From: a virus
Strand: one strand, 5' to 3'
Length of the DNA: 53,959 nucleotides
Virus record (IMG/VR): IMGVR_UViG_3300033149_004108
Location: 1-53,959 of that record
Part shown: positions 16,330 through 25,166 of the stretch, one piece after another
How positions within the stretch are numbered: the stretch's first letter is position 1
How the letters are laid out: every line of letters starts with the position of its first letter
Notes under the pieces: generated by a model
Database searches by the model: none
What the model saw: only the letters and a program-made list of their open reading frames with translations
What the model was told of the DNA's origin: nothing
Position numbers and translations under genes: made by a program

Positions 16330-18042
16330 GTGGTCGAGAGGTCTATAAGGGTGGCCGTACACGTCGCAGAGTTCAAATTACGGCCAGTTACTTGCGAGAC
16401 TAATGGGTTCAGCCCAGGTGGCTATCCATATACTGCGCCGCTTGGCGATGCTAGCATTAGCTTGAACAGTACAACAACATATATACATGACCGAGTAATT
16501 TTGCGCGTAGAGCTGGGTGTGCATTGGGACGGCGTAACATGGGATTCATATGAAAGAGTCTACATGCCCGATGGTTTGACAGCGTTCTATCAACCAGTGC
16601 CATTCAAGTTGCAGAATTGGCGTATCTCCTATGACGATGGTACTGGTGAGTGGCAGGTCATACGGAATGGGATACTACTAGCAAGTGGCATAATAGCGTC
16701 GCCGTGGCCCGCTGGGTTATTTCAATGGACGGCGGATTTGTATAACCCACCGATGGTGACCATTCCAGTAGTGGGGCTAATATGCTATCTGGAGTTTCAC
16801 GTTGACGATGTAAGATACTCTGGTGATGGTGGTAACACGTGGGACATCGAAGAAGGCTTTGCAGACTTGGACTTTTCTGCTGACCCTGCGTGGGACTCAT
16901 ATAATGTTGAGACTGGACTGGCACCCTATGCCGAGGTGCTAGCGTCGTGGGCGCAATGGGCTATAGGGCCTGTCCTGAAAGTAATTATGCGCTCGCAATG
17001 GCCTGGCATGAGGGCTGGCGCAAGGGCACAAAAAGAAATTGCATCATATGTTCAAGACGAGGAAGTTATCGGCGTTAGCATTCAACGGCTCGATACCTGC
17101 CGTTTTGCTGTTGCTAGGTCGCCGCGAGATGGTGCGGGCAGTCATAGCATCTGGATAAAGTACACCGAGGTTGATGGTGCTGGCATCGTGGACTCGTATC
17201 TGCCAACTGGATACATCCGTGGTAGTTCTGCTTCGTACATTTTCTGGCATGTTCGCCCACGATTGGCAAAGTGCGAACCGTATCTCGTATGTGCGATGAT
17301 TGTTCCGCGGTGGCAAGAAGTTGGTGGGGAACGAGTAATGCAGGATGTCGGTTCGGTTGCTATCCACCACCTCAACGACCGTGCGCTGGTCGAAATAGGC
17401 ACCATTGGCTCGCCTGGCGCGAACGATTACGCGCATGTCGAGGTGGCGGCTTTTCCTGGCAATCGCGCTCTGCTGCTGATGATACTCGACGCGCCAGGGA
17501 CCGGAGATGCATGGAAGCAATCCGTCGCAACATGGGACGCTTCGTCAGAGTGGCTTGATACGACAACGCCAGCGTCGTCAGGACTGGCAACGCCACATAT
17601 CGCAGCCGGTTGCCTTCGCTCATTGCGCGACGGCGGGTTCGCGTTTCTGATGATTGATTCATCGCAAGATGTGAAGGCATATGTGTGCGACAACATGCCA
17701 CTTGATGGCTCCGGCACCTGGTCCTTGGAGGCCACGCTGTCATGTAGCGCAGAGCAGGTATCGTTTGCTTTCTGGCCAGGCATGGCGAAGGCACTCGTCA
17801 TGGTCCTGGAGGATGTGAGCGGTACGCTGACCTGGAAGCAAACAACGCTGGAACTATCTGGCGGCACCTGGTCGTTTGGCGCGCTTGCTGTTGCTACCGG
17901 AATTGCGGCAGGGCAAGACGCGGCGGCCGAAGTATGCTCCGATATGGCTGGGGGCTTTGCGTTTGCGATGATTGACGAGAATGGGAACACGCGTATCTAC
18001 CGTTGCGATGACCCCGTTGGCTCGTGGACAGAGGTAACCTAA
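16330..18042 (+). CDS. Minor tail protein (distal tail region)
   Basis: 570 residues after the tape measure, where distal tail and tip proteins are encoded. The first 200 residues are beta-rich. The second half has spaced similar units (GGFAFLMID ... AYVCD, GGFAFAMID ... IYRCD) that look like beta-propeller or jelly-roll repeats, possibly sugar-binding. GTG 16330 gives the longest form; GTG 16351, after a TAAGGG, is an alternative start. Receptor binding or tail-tip structure is inferred from position. Confidence 0.55.
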   Translation: MVERSIRVAVHVAEFKLRPVTCETNGFSPGGYPYTAPLGDASISLNSTTTYIHDRVILRVELGVHWDGVTWDSYERVYMPDGLTAFYQPVPFKLQNWRISYDDGTGEWQVIRNGILLASGIIASPWPAGLFQWTADLYNPPMVTIPVVGLICYLEFHVDDVRYSGDGGNTWDIEEGFADLDFSADPAWDSYNVETGLAPYAEVLASWAQWAIGPVLKVIMRSQWPGMRAGARAQKEIASYVQDEEVIGVSIQRLDTCRFAVARSPRDGAGSHSIWIKYTEVDGAGIVDSYLPTGYIRGSSASYIFWHVRPRLAKCEPYLVCAMIVPRWQEVGGERVMQDVGSVAIHHLNDRALVEIGTIGSPGANDYAHVEVAAFPGNRALLLMILDAPGTGDAWKQSVATWDASSEWLDTTTPASSGLATPHIAAGCLRSLRDGGFAFLMIDSSQDVKAYVCDNMPLDGSGTWSLEATLSCSAEQVSFAFWPGMAKALVMVLEDVSGTLTWKQTTLELSGGTWSFGALAVATGIAAGQDAAAEVCSDMAGGFAFAMIDENGNTRIYRCDDPVGSWTEVT

Positions 18043-20202
18043 ATGGCGGAACGAGTCATTCCAATCAGCAGGATTCGGATATACAATGTCGGTTCAGAAG
18101 GGTACTGCACCGACCCAGGATGGGCATGGTACTCGCCCCTGTCTGTTGACCTAACAGGCGATGAAGCGGTGTGGTCAATCCCCAGCGCGTACGAGTGGGG
18201 CGCGACCGGCTCGCCGCCATCTGTGCCAGCATTTCAGAGCATTCAACTTGGCAAGCGCACATCTGTGATTCCGCGTTTCAGCGTCAATCGCTGGGATATG
18301 GACCTTGACGATTGGACAGAGAGCGGTTCATGGTCTGAGTTGCAGGCGATTGATGCACCCGTCGTATTCGCATACAACGCGAACCCGTCTGGCAGTCTCA
18401 CGGCGGATTTCTCGCATCCAGAGGGGCCGAATGTCGTGCTGGCTGTCCAGCCGCTTGCAGTTGGGGCTGATGCGGATATTACCAACACGCCGCCACAATG
18501 GACCTTCGGTTGGGGGCCATCGTCTCCTGGTGCGGGCGAGTATCGGTATGAACTGCGAGTCAACGCTGATGGGCGCGCAGAACTATGGCAGATTGGAACA
18601 GGAGGCACCGCGAGCGTCCTTGGGGCAGTAGACATTGGCTGGAAATGGCCACAGATTGGTGAAGAAGCGCACGCGCTCCAGTTGGCGATTCTCCACCTGT
18701 CAGATGGTATTGTGCTACACAATGTAGAGGCTGGAACCTGGCAGTTCATTTCCGCTGATGACCCAATCTGGCCCACTAGCGGCACCTTCGTATTCTCACA
18801 CAGTGGCAGCCGTATGTACTTCGCGCTGTGGGGAGTATTGGGGCCTGTCCCCAGCGTCGGGAGCACGAATACCCAGCATACTCTCACGAGTGCAGAGATA
18901 GATACCGACAGGACGCGCTCAACGAACCCGACGGTCGAGACTTGGGATAATGTACCGTCTGTATCCTCACCAGATGTTGCCCCAAACATCAGCGCGTCTG
19001 CGATTGACCATACTGGCACAGCAAAGGCGCAATGTGAGGTGGATGTTACCTGGGGCTACAAGGATGTAAGCGGGACCACGAATACCTACCGCTTCACATA
19101 TCTGCCGGAACTCTATGCGGTTCAGATGTACTGGGACCCTACGATTCAGTCAGCGAACCTGGCGTATTCAACCGAGTATGCCAATCAGATTGCCGAGGCG
19201 CGCGTCGAGTTACCAGACGAGAACTCTGTATCGCGTGCGCGGATTCGCCTCTATTGGAACACGAACGAATATGGCGCATTTGCCGACTGGCTATACATGC
19301 GCTTCATTGACCTCGCGCTCGGCTGGAAACATGACGATGATAGCGAAACGCTAACGGTTGTGTTCACCGGCTATGTTGCCGAGAATGATGTAGTGCAAGA
19401 ACAGCCGAATGTGGTGATTGCCAACCTGGGCGCGGTTGACCCGACTGTAAGATTGCGCTCCCACGAGTGCGATGATACATGGCCGGTGATGGACGGGTGG
19501 ACCTCGCAAGACGCTGTAACATACATTCTGAAGAGGTGCGGTTGGGACCCAACACGCGCAGATGCGACTGCCCTTACTGATACACTAAGCGAAGGCATAG
19601 CAGAACAGCCACTTTGGAGGCCGCAGCCAGGACAATCTCCTTGGGACTTTCTGGAGAAGGTTGCGCGATACAATGGGTGCGAGTGGGCGGTCAATGCTGA
19701 CGGCACAATCACTGCCAGAAGCATCGCCACCTGGACGGCAACAATGCACAATATTGCGGCCACCTCGATGTTGAGTCCAGCAGTAGACATTCGCCGTCGC
19801 AATGCATGGCAATACACAGGCGTAATTGTGGTGGGCAGAACTACGAATGGCAAGAAGTTGACCTCGATTCAGTCAAATGCCGACGCGGAAAGCAATCCTG
19901 CTGCGGCCAACTTCAGGGGCTTCCGGCGGTTAGAACGAATCGAAGATTACGCGTTCACCACACAGAGCAAGTGTGATGCCCTAGCCACCACATTCTACAA
20001 TTCCCTGGTATACCGCATGGGGGATATTGCCAAGTGGCGGACGGTTGGATACGAAACCGCAGTAAGGAGGGACAAGGCGAACATATCCGGCCTAAGCATC
20101 TCGCTGACCACCAGCACCTGGGGGATTGTCGCGTTGACCCACTACTGGAGTGCTCGCAAGCCTGGGTGCTATACTGAATGGGAGGCAGTCCCAATTACAT
20201 AG
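18043..20202 (+). CDS. Tail hub / tail-associated protein
   Basis: 719 residues starting right after the previous stop. The segment around residues 490-570 (TYILKRCGWDP, then SPWDFLEKVARYNGCEW and ADGTITARS) resembles the hub domains of T4 gp27-like and late-control-D-like proteins, in which WDFL..A and a Gly-Cys/Tyr-Glu strand recur. The first 350 residues are beta-rich. It would cap the tail tube and carry the fibre encoded next. Confidence 0.6.
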   Translation: MAERVIPISRIRIYNVGSEGYCTDPGWAWYSPLSVDLTGDEAVWSIPSAYEWGATGSPPSVPAFQSIQLGKRTSVIPRFSVNRWDMDLDDWTESGSWSELQAIDAPVVFAYNANPSGSLTADFSHPEGPNVVLAVQPLAVGADADITNTPPQWTFGWGPSSPGAGEYRYELRVNADGRAELWQIGTGGTASVLGAVDIGWKWPQIGEEAHALQLAILHLSDGIVLHNVEAGTWQFISADDPIWPTSGTFVFSHSGSRMYFALWGVLGPVPSVGSTNTQHTLTSAEIDTDRTRSTNPTVETWDNVPSVSSPDVAPNISASAIDHTGTAKAQCEVDVTWGYKDVSGTTNTYRFTYLPELYAVQMYWDPTIQSANLAYSTEYANQIAEARVELPDENSVSRARIRLYWNTNEYGAFADWLYMRFIDLALGWKHDDDSETLTVVFTGYVAENDVVQEQPNVVIANLGAVDPTVRLRSHECDDTWPVMDGWTSQDAVTYILKRCGWDPTRADATALTDTLSEGIAEQPLWRPQPGQSPWDFLEKVARYNGCEWAVNADGTITARSIATWTATMHNIAATSMLSPAVDIRRRNAWQYTGVIVVGRTTNGKKLTSIQSNADAESNPAAANFRGFRRLERIEDYAFTTQSKCDALATTFYNSLVYRMGDIAKWRTVGYETAVRRDKANISGLSISLTTSTWGIVALTHYWSARKPGCYTEWEAVPIT

Positions 20203-20214
20203 GGTGTTTGTGAT

Positions 20215-22398
20215 ATGCGAAGAAGCATCACAAAGCAAACACAACCTAGCAGGTATGCGCGACAGGTACTCTCTCCAGAACCGGAGAGTTACTACGGTCT
20301 CACCGCACTTGGCACATACGCTGCTGGTGGCATTGCCGCCCACACGCACGACCACGGTGCATTGACTGGTCTTGGCGATGATGACCATACGCAATACCTT
20401 CTTGCTGACGGTTCTCGGTATCTTGGTGGGGACCTGTTGCCAGACGGGAGTGGCAACAGAAGCATAGGCAGCTCAACCCGTGAGCTCGCTGCTGTCTGGC
20501 TTGACGGCGACCCGACATACAATCACGAAGCCGCCACCAAGGGATATGTGGACAGGGCGGTAACTTCCCTTGGGGCAGTGTACTTCGCCTATGACGATGA
20601 CTCCGGCATCTCCGATTACAAACTATGCGAACTCATACCCTCCAGTGGCGGTACGCAAAGCGTGTCAAAGGCCAGCCTATCGGATGGCGATTACATTCAG
20701 GGCTGGATTTCGACCGCTGATAATACTCCACCGATTTTGCTCGCTGGCGTGTACGATTTCACCATATACGCCGAAAAGACCGCAGGCACCAAGACCCTTC
20801 AGATATACTGGGAGTTGTACGAACGGAAGTCGGATGACTCGGAGGTGCTGATTGCTACCTCGGCTGACTCCGATGAGGTTGGGGGGAGCATCACCAAGTT
20901 TGCTCCGCCGATAGTGCTGACCGATGACTACTACCCCGATGCAGGAAGCCGGATTGTCGGCAAGATTCGGGCACGGGTAAGCGGTTCGGGTAACGCTCCG
21001 AGCATCACGCTCTATTACGAGGGAGACTATGACTCCAGGTGGGAGATTCCCGCGTCGAGTGAAGTCCTGCGATACTTGTTTGTCCCCTACGAGAATGCGG
21101 TCAGCGATGTAGACCTTGGCGCCTATGGGTTGACCGCACAGGATATTACGGTAACCGGCCTCACGCAGGGGAGCGTACCGTTCATAGGTTCGGGCGGGCT
21201 TCTATCCGAGGATAACGACAACCTTTACTGGGACAACACCAATAAGCGGCTCGGAATCGGGACGGACAGCCCCGCGACAGGCCTGCATATCTACGGAACA
21301 GGCCGAAGGGAAGCGCGGGTGGAGACCACGGGAGCCACCAGCGACGCCATTCTAAGCCTGGGCACGGACAACGCATCTCGCGCCGCGTACCTCATCGCCT
21401 ATGGTTCCAGCCACGCCAGCGCAGCCAATGACTTCGCCATGAAGAACGCGTACGGCGATATTGCGTGGTTCACTGATACCGGAGGCTCACCATCCGAGAG
21501 AATGCGCCTGAGCGGGTACGCGCTGACGCTCGGCACCTACTCGGCGACAGATGTCACCATTTGGCTACAGACCCAGGCTGGCTCCTATGACAGTTTCCTC
21601 AAGCATCGGGAGTCCGACGCAAACTACGGCTTCACCGTCGGATATGACGGTGGCCTGAATCAATACATCTGGCGTCGGCACAACAACAGCGAGGCGGGTT
21701 CAATCGTGATGAGCCTGTACCGCGACAAGGACCTGCTCAACCTCACGCCGGGGACGGACGCGCCGAGCGCGGAGGGCGACTTGGGGATGGATAGCGCGCT
21801 CCCCTCACTGCGTTACTACATCGGCGGAGATGAACATCGCGTTACGGCCAGCCTCTACGAGTTGTCTGCCCCTGTCCAACAGTCTGGCGCAGGCGGCTAT
21901 GACGATGATGTAGTATCCTACACCATCCCACACGAACTGCGTAAGGCGGGTTCTAAGTTCCGCGTTGTGGCGCGGGGAACGGCATACATCGCCGAGAACA
22001 ATAATGGGATGGCTGGCATAACGATTTACCTGAACCTTGAGAAGAGCGATGGCACGGTAGTCGTAACCTTCTGGAGTGGTAGTACAAACATCGACCAGGG
22101 GTTCGGAGGCTCCGCCAAGTGGATTGACTGGCAGATGGAGGGAGAGTTTGTGGCCGAATCCACTACGGAGATTCATCCGAACGGAAACGGTCATTTCACT
22201 GTGTCCAATTCAGACCCTGGTTGGCCGTCGCAGAAGACTTCCGATTGGAAGCGAAGGACCTTCGAGGACGCAGATTCGATTACCTTGGACGCGGCGACCG
22301 ACTACGACCTGACCGTTCACGCGCAATTCAGCGCGACTCCAGGGGCAGGAGCCTATGTCGAGGTAACTGGATTCTCGGTAGCCGTGAACAACAACTAG
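20215..22398 (+). CDS. Tail fibre / receptor-binding protein
   Basis: 727 residues. Residues about 55-115 contain the fibre signatures LGDDDHTQYLLADGSRYLGG and EAATKGYVDRAV, found in many trimeric tail fibres. The middle has repeated strands with DNLYWDNTNKRLGIGT, typical of fibre shafts ahead of a chaperone or adhesion tip. The C-terminal 170 residues form a separate beta-rich domain that is probably the receptor-contacting tip. There is no obvious self-cleaving chaperone triad. No ribosome site is strong; the gene starts 12 bases after the hub gene. Confidence 0.75.
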   Translation: MRRSITKQTQPSRYARQVLSPEPESYYGLTALGTYAAGGIAAHTHDHGALTGLGDDDHTQYLLADGSRYLGGDLLPDGSGNRSIGSSTRELAAVWLDGDPTYNHEAATKGYVDRAVTSLGAVYFAYDDDSGISDYKLCELIPSSGGTQSVSKASLSDGDYIQGWISTADNTPPILLAGVYDFTIYAEKTAGTKTLQIYWELYERKSDDSEVLIATSADSDEVGGSITKFAPPIVLTDDYYPDAGSRIVGKIRARVSGSGNAPSITLYYEGDYDSRWEIPASSEVLRYLFVPYENAVSDVDLGAYGLTAQDITVTGLTQGSVPFIGSGGLLSEDNDNLYWDNTNKRLGIGTDSPATGLHIYGTGRREARVETTGATSDAILSLGTDNASRAAYLIAYGSSHASAANDFAMKNAYGDIAWFTDTGGSPSERMRLSGYALTLGTYSATDVTIWLQTQAGSYDSFLKHRESDANYGFTVGYDGGLNQYIWRRHNNSEAGSIVMSLYRDKDLLNLTPGTDAPSAEGDLGMDSALPSLRYYIGGDEHRVTASLYELSAPVQQSGAGGYDDDVVSYTIPHELRKAGSKFRVVARGTAYIAENNNGMAGITIYLNLEKSDGTVVVTFWSGSTNIDQGFGGSAKWIDWQMEGEFVAESTTEIHPNGNGHFTVSNSDPGWPSQKTSDWKRRTFEDADSITLDAATDYDLTVHAQFSATPGAGAYVEVTGFSVAVNNN

Positions 22399-22409
22399 AG
22401 GAGCGAGTG

Positions 22410-22667
22410 ATGTTCAAGACCCGAATGCACGCACGGCTATATGCGCTGCGAAGAATTGTGGGAAATGACAGCCAGGTCATTCCACTTCTGCGCGACATGC
22501 AGAAGGAACACCCGCGGGCTTTCGCGTGGCTAATGAACCGGCTCGACGCGAAGGTATCGGCGATTCGCGAGGAACGGTTGGCGGAAGTGCCACCGCCCTT
22601 GACTGAGTTGCCGGAAGGCAAACTTGAAACGCGGCTGATGCCGGAGATAGAGGAGGTGCCACTGTGA
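22410..22667 (+). CDS. Small hypothetical protein
   Basis: 85 residues, helical and basic at first (MHARLYALRRIVGN), then acidic. GAGGAGCG precedes ATG 22410. An upstream in-frame start at 22221 would overlap the fibre gene by 178 bases and is less likely. The stop overlaps the next GTG start. Not recognised. Confidence 0.65.
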   Translation: MFKTRMHARLYALRRIVGNDSQVIPLLRDMQKEHPRAFAWLMNRLDAKVSAIREERLAEVPPPLTELPEGKLETRLMPEIEEVPL

Positions 22668-22891
22668 GCGAGAAGAACGACGAACTCACTGACGACGAGT
22701 TGGAGGCGTTGCGCGCGGAGCGTTTCAAGGAACGCGTGCAGAGGGTTTTTGGGAAGATGGTCGAGGAAGGTGTAGATTTTCAGGCGGTGCCTGGATTCGT
22801 GCCGGACGGCACTGGCGGCTGGCGAATTGTGCTTCGTATCGTTCCCGTTGACACTCGGTTGCAGAACCATCGGCCGGAGAAGAAACCATGA
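22664..22891 (+). CDS. Small acidic hypothetical protein
   Basis: 75 residues, GTG start overlapping the preceding gene (GTGA). A helix with many Glu and Arg is followed by a short beta-like GGWRIVLRIVPVD. Its stop overlaps the holin start. Possibly a lysis-timing accessory by position only. Confidence 0.65.
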   Translation: MSEKNDELTDDELEALRAERFKERVQRVFGKMVEEGVDFQAVPGFVPDGTGGWRIVLRIVPVDTRLQNHRPEKKP

Positions 22892-23397
22892 TGAAAGGAT
22901 GGAATGACATGCTTTGCGAGTTTGCTTCCGCATCGGCAGAGCGTGCGAGCACCCTCGTACACACAGGTAAGTGGGGCTGGACAGCCGCGCTCGTCGCTGG
23001 CGGCACTTCTTTTGTGCTAGACGCGCCGAATATCTGGCGCACGGCCGGTGTAGTTCTGCTGCTCTGCCTTGGCATGGACATGTTGACGGGGATGGTCGCC
23101 GCCGTCTTCGTGCACGGCCGCCACATCACCAGCGGGGCGATGGCCCGTACGATGGCCAAGGGGTTCTGCTATGGCGTGCTCCTCATCGTGGCCGCGTGTC
23201 TTGACGAAATCGCCGGAAGCCGGTACGCCCTCTCGACCACCGTGCTCACCCTTGGTGCCTTCTTGGAGATGACCAGCGTGCTGGAGAACACGCGGGCCAT
23301 CTGGGAAAAGTTGGGGCTGTCATGGCCCTTCGGCTTCCTCGGAGACAGGTTGCGCGAGTTGGGCAAGGAGGAGAGAGAGAAGCATGAAGACCAGTAA
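22888..23397 (+). CDS. Phage holin, phi29/Cp-1-like family
   Basis: 169 residues. Predicted membrane segments lie at about 30-45, 52-72 and 90-110 (TAGVVLLLCLGMDMLTGMVAA and FCYGVLLIVAACLDEIAG). The GMDMLTG element is characteristic of the toxin-secretion/phage-lysis holin family, which is common in Firmicutes phages. It lies directly before the endolysin and overlaps it by 14 bases, a classic lysis cassette. Makes the membrane lesion that releases or activates the lysin. Confidence 0.85.
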   Translation: MMKGWNDMLCEFASASAERASTLVHTGKWGWTAALVAGGTSFVLDAPNIWRTAGVVLLLCLGMDMLTGMVAAVFVHGRHITSGAMARTMAKGFCYGVLLIVAACLDEIAGSRYALSTTVLTLGAFLEMTSVLENTRAIWEKLGLSWPFGFLGDRLRELGKEEREKHEDQ

Positions 23398-23986
23398 ACT
23401 GCGCGTCGTCATCAACCCAGGCCACGGCCCACGCGGCGGCGACCCTGGGGCAGGCCGCGAAGGTGTGTGGGAGGCCGACATCGTCCGCGCTATCGCTCTG
23501 GAGATGAAGAAACTGCCCACCCCCAAGGGCGTCCGCATCGAGTACAAGAGGCAACCAAAGCAGGGCAAGGATGGACTCTCCGCCCTTGGTATCCTCTGCC
23601 AAACTCTCCGGCGCAACAAGCCGGATGTTCTCATCTCCCTGCACCTGAACTCCACAAGGGAAAAAGAGACAAGGGCATCCTACTGCCTCATCATCCGCCC
23701 TGCTCCTGAACGCGTTCCCCACAAGGTCTGGGTGAACTCCGGTCTCCTGGCGAATCTCGTCAGCGTGGAACTGAGCGCGGCTGGCCTGTTCAAGGGGTGT
23801 CAGAGGTGGGACAGAGGGCTGGCCATTCTCCGGCGCACGGCGAAGAGCGCAGCGGTGCTCGTCGAACTTGGCTTCATCAATAACCCCTCACAGCGGGCGA
23901 AAATGCTTACAAGTACCTGGAGAAAACAGGTCGCCCGTGCTATCCTGAAGGCCGTGGGGGAATATGCTAAGGAGGAGTCCACATGA
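23384..23986 (+). CDS. Endolysin, N-acetylmuramoyl-L-alanine amidase (Amidase_3)
   Basis: 200 residues. It shows all Amidase_3 landmarks: NPGHGPRGGDPGA with the first zinc His, WEADIVRAIAL with the zinc Glu, LISLHLNS with the second zinc His, and VELGFINN with the catalytic Glu. There is no signal peptide and no separate wall-binding domain; the catalytic domain fills the whole length. It cleaves the amide between N-acetylmuramate and L-alanine and needs the holin to reach the wall. Confidence 0.9.
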   Translation: MKTSKLRVVINPGHGPRGGDPGAGREGVWEADIVRAIALEMKKLPTPKGVRIEYKRQPKQGKDGLSALGILCQTLRRNKPDVLISLHLNSTREKETRASYCLIIRPAPERVPHKVWVNSGLLANLVSVELSAAGLFKGCQRWDRGLAILRRTAKSAAVLVELGFINNPSQRAKMLTSTWRKQVARAILKAVGEYAKEEST

Positions 23987-24138
23987 GAAAGGGCTATGGT
24001 CTGAAGAACGGAAGTGGCAAAGGGCGCGGCGTCCCTGGCGGAGGCCGGCGGAACCGTAACACTGGCGGGTGCTCCAGGGGTGGCCCTGGGCATGGCCGCG
24101 GCGGTGGTCGCGGTAAGGGCACTGGTCGAAAGGGATAG
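23983..24138 (+). CDS. Tiny Gly/Arg-rich protein
   Basis: 51 residues, about 45% Gly and strongly basic, with one Cys and one His. It starts at an ATGA overlap with the endolysin stop after AGGAGG, so it is very probably translated. The composition recalls small Gly/Arg-rich proteins such as DUF5320, or RNA-binding RGG-like segments. No function can be read from it. Confidence 0.6.
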   Translation: MRKGYGLKNGSGKGRGVPGGGRRNRNTGGCSRGGPGHGRGGGRGKGTGRKG

Positions 24139-24141
24139 CGG

Positions 24142-24438
24142 ATGCTGAACTTCAACCGCGCTCAAGAGGCGATTGAATCCCTCGCGCAGAATTTCGGGCC
24201 GGAGGGGAAAGCCGCCCTCCAGGAAGCCCGCAAGACCCTAGAGAGATTGCAGGCCGAAGTAGAACCCCTGGATATTGCCCGTATTCAGGACGCGCTGTGT
24301 CTGCTCCTCAGCCGGTGGGAGCGCGTCGGGCTGAAGAGCAAGGAGGTGATGGAGAAACTACTGGAGGACGGTATCGTCTTTGAGCTCGGCGAGGGGAAGT
24401 ATCCTGTGTTGGTGAGGAAGGCGAGGAAAGGAGAGTGA
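24142..24438 (+). CDS. Small helical hypothetical protein
   Basis: 98 residues, predicted mostly helical with a coiled-coil-like middle (ALQEARKTLERLQAEVEPL). Three bases after the previous stop. Not recognised. Confidence 0.6.
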   Translation: MLNFNRAQEAIESLAQNFGPEGKAALQEARKTLERLQAEVEPLDIARIQDALCLLLSRWERVGLKSKEVMEKLLEDGIVFELGEGKYPVLVRKARKGE

Positions 24439-24439
24439 G

Positions 24440-24859
24440 ATGAAACTGCTAACGCTGTTACTGTGTCTGATTGTCGCATGTTCTGTCGTGAGTGTGTCGT
24501 GGGCGGGGCTTACTATCCCCCTTGAGGGCGCAGATGTTGGGCCGGCTGTAATCACGCCTCTTGGGGATGATGACCCGTTCGTGGCATTGGACATCACACT
24601 GCACCCGTTCAAACCGTCTGAGAAGCGGGTGGACACGCCGACCAATCTGAACGAAGTGCTGGCGTGGTCAAAGGACAACTTAGGCGTTGATATTCCCTTC
24701 GAGGGAGACGCCGACACGCTAATCAAGCCGCTGGGACTCGGTGTGAGCGAAGCGGTAAAGGTAGGGACCGTTGGCGGCGCCCCCGTTCGGTTTGGGCTCG
24801 TCTATCTATTCGGGAGGGATGCCGCGTACTTCATCAAGACGGACCTAGTACAGCTCTGA
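24440..24859 (+). CDS. Secreted protein or lipoprotein, unknown
   Basis: 139 residues. An N-terminal signal segment LLTLLLCLIVACSVVSVSWAG contains a possible lipobox (IVAC, Cys15) and, further on, a possible signal peptidase I site after SWA. The rest is acidic and beta-like. As the last gene of the plus arm, close to lysis genes, it could be a superinfection-exclusion lipoprotein or a lysis accessory. This is position-based inference. Confidence 0.6.
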   Translation: MKLLTLLLCLIVACSVVSVSWAGLTIPLEGADVGPAVITPLGDDDPFVALDITLHPFKPSEKRVDTPTNLNEVLAWSKDNLGVDIPFEGDADTLIKPLGLGVSEAVKVGTVGGAPVRFGLVYLFGRDAAYFIKTDLVQL

Positions 24860-24891
24860 CCACTTCCCGCCCACCTCCTCACCACCACCGA

Positions 24892-24926
24892 GGGTGGCCC
24901 TGCTGGCATTGCTGGCGGGGCCATCC
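24892..24926 (+). terminator. Hairpin after the plus arm
   Basis: GGGTGGCCC pairs with GGGCCATCC (one wobble), enclosing a GC-rich loop, then GCTTTC. It lies 33 bases after the last plus-strand gene and can act as a terminator, although the T-run is short. Confidence 0.5.
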
Positions 24927-24955
24927 GCTTTCGAGCGCGTGAAGATACAAAGAGC

Positions 24956-24995
24956 GAGAGGCCCCCACCACTGCGGGATGTAGTGGAGGCCTCTC
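24956..24995. other. Strong hairpin in the convergent intergenic region
   Basis: GAGAGGCC (24956-24963) pairs with GGCCTCTC (24988-24995). Inside it CCACT (24968-24972) pairs with AGTGG (24982-24986). No T-run follows. It is stable in transcripts of either strand. Confidence 0.6.
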
Positions 24996-25033
24996 CAGCC
25001 GCACGAACCGCAACACCAGAAAGGAGGGAGGCG

Positions 25034-25132
25034 ATGACGACAACACCGCTCCAATATCATCATATCATGCCGTTTACTTGGTGTCAATCCCCCTCTCTCC
25101 TCGCTCACACGCGCGAAGACCCTCGCCTTTAG
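25034..25132 (+). CDS. Possible 32-residue peptide
   Basis: A short ORF beginning MTTTPLQYHHIM after an AGGAGGGAGGCG ribosome site, unusually strong for chance. The peptide is not clearly hydrophobic. The antisense promoter lies inside it. Leader peptide, decayed toxin-like peptide and chance ORF all remain possible. Confidence 0.3.
   Translation: MTTTPLQYHHIMPFTWCQSPSLLAHTREDPRL
25059..25087 (-). promoter_or_regulatory. Sigma-70-like promoter, minus strand
   Basis: On the minus strand TTGACA (25087-25082), 17 bases, then TATGAT (25064-25059). It points away from the minus-arm genes and into the intergenic region. Confidence 0.65.
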
Positions 25133-25166
25133 ACGAAGGGCCTCGCGTTGGGGGTATCGAACGACT

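Larger units (their letters stand above)
24860..25052 (-). ncRNA. Candidate antisense/small RNA
   Basis: A minus-strand promoter at 25059-25087 would start a transcript near 25052 that reads leftward through two strong hairpins (24956-24995 and 24892-24926) and no convincing CDS. It would be antisense to the leader and ribosome site of the small plus-strand ORF at 25034. Size and 3' end are guesses. Confidence 0.35.

Noticed and set aside
24845-25108. An 87-codon minus-strand ORF at the arm convergence
   Set aside because: Covers two hairpins, has no ribosome site and reads as Cys/Trp/Arg-rich noise; a non-coding RNA explains it better.
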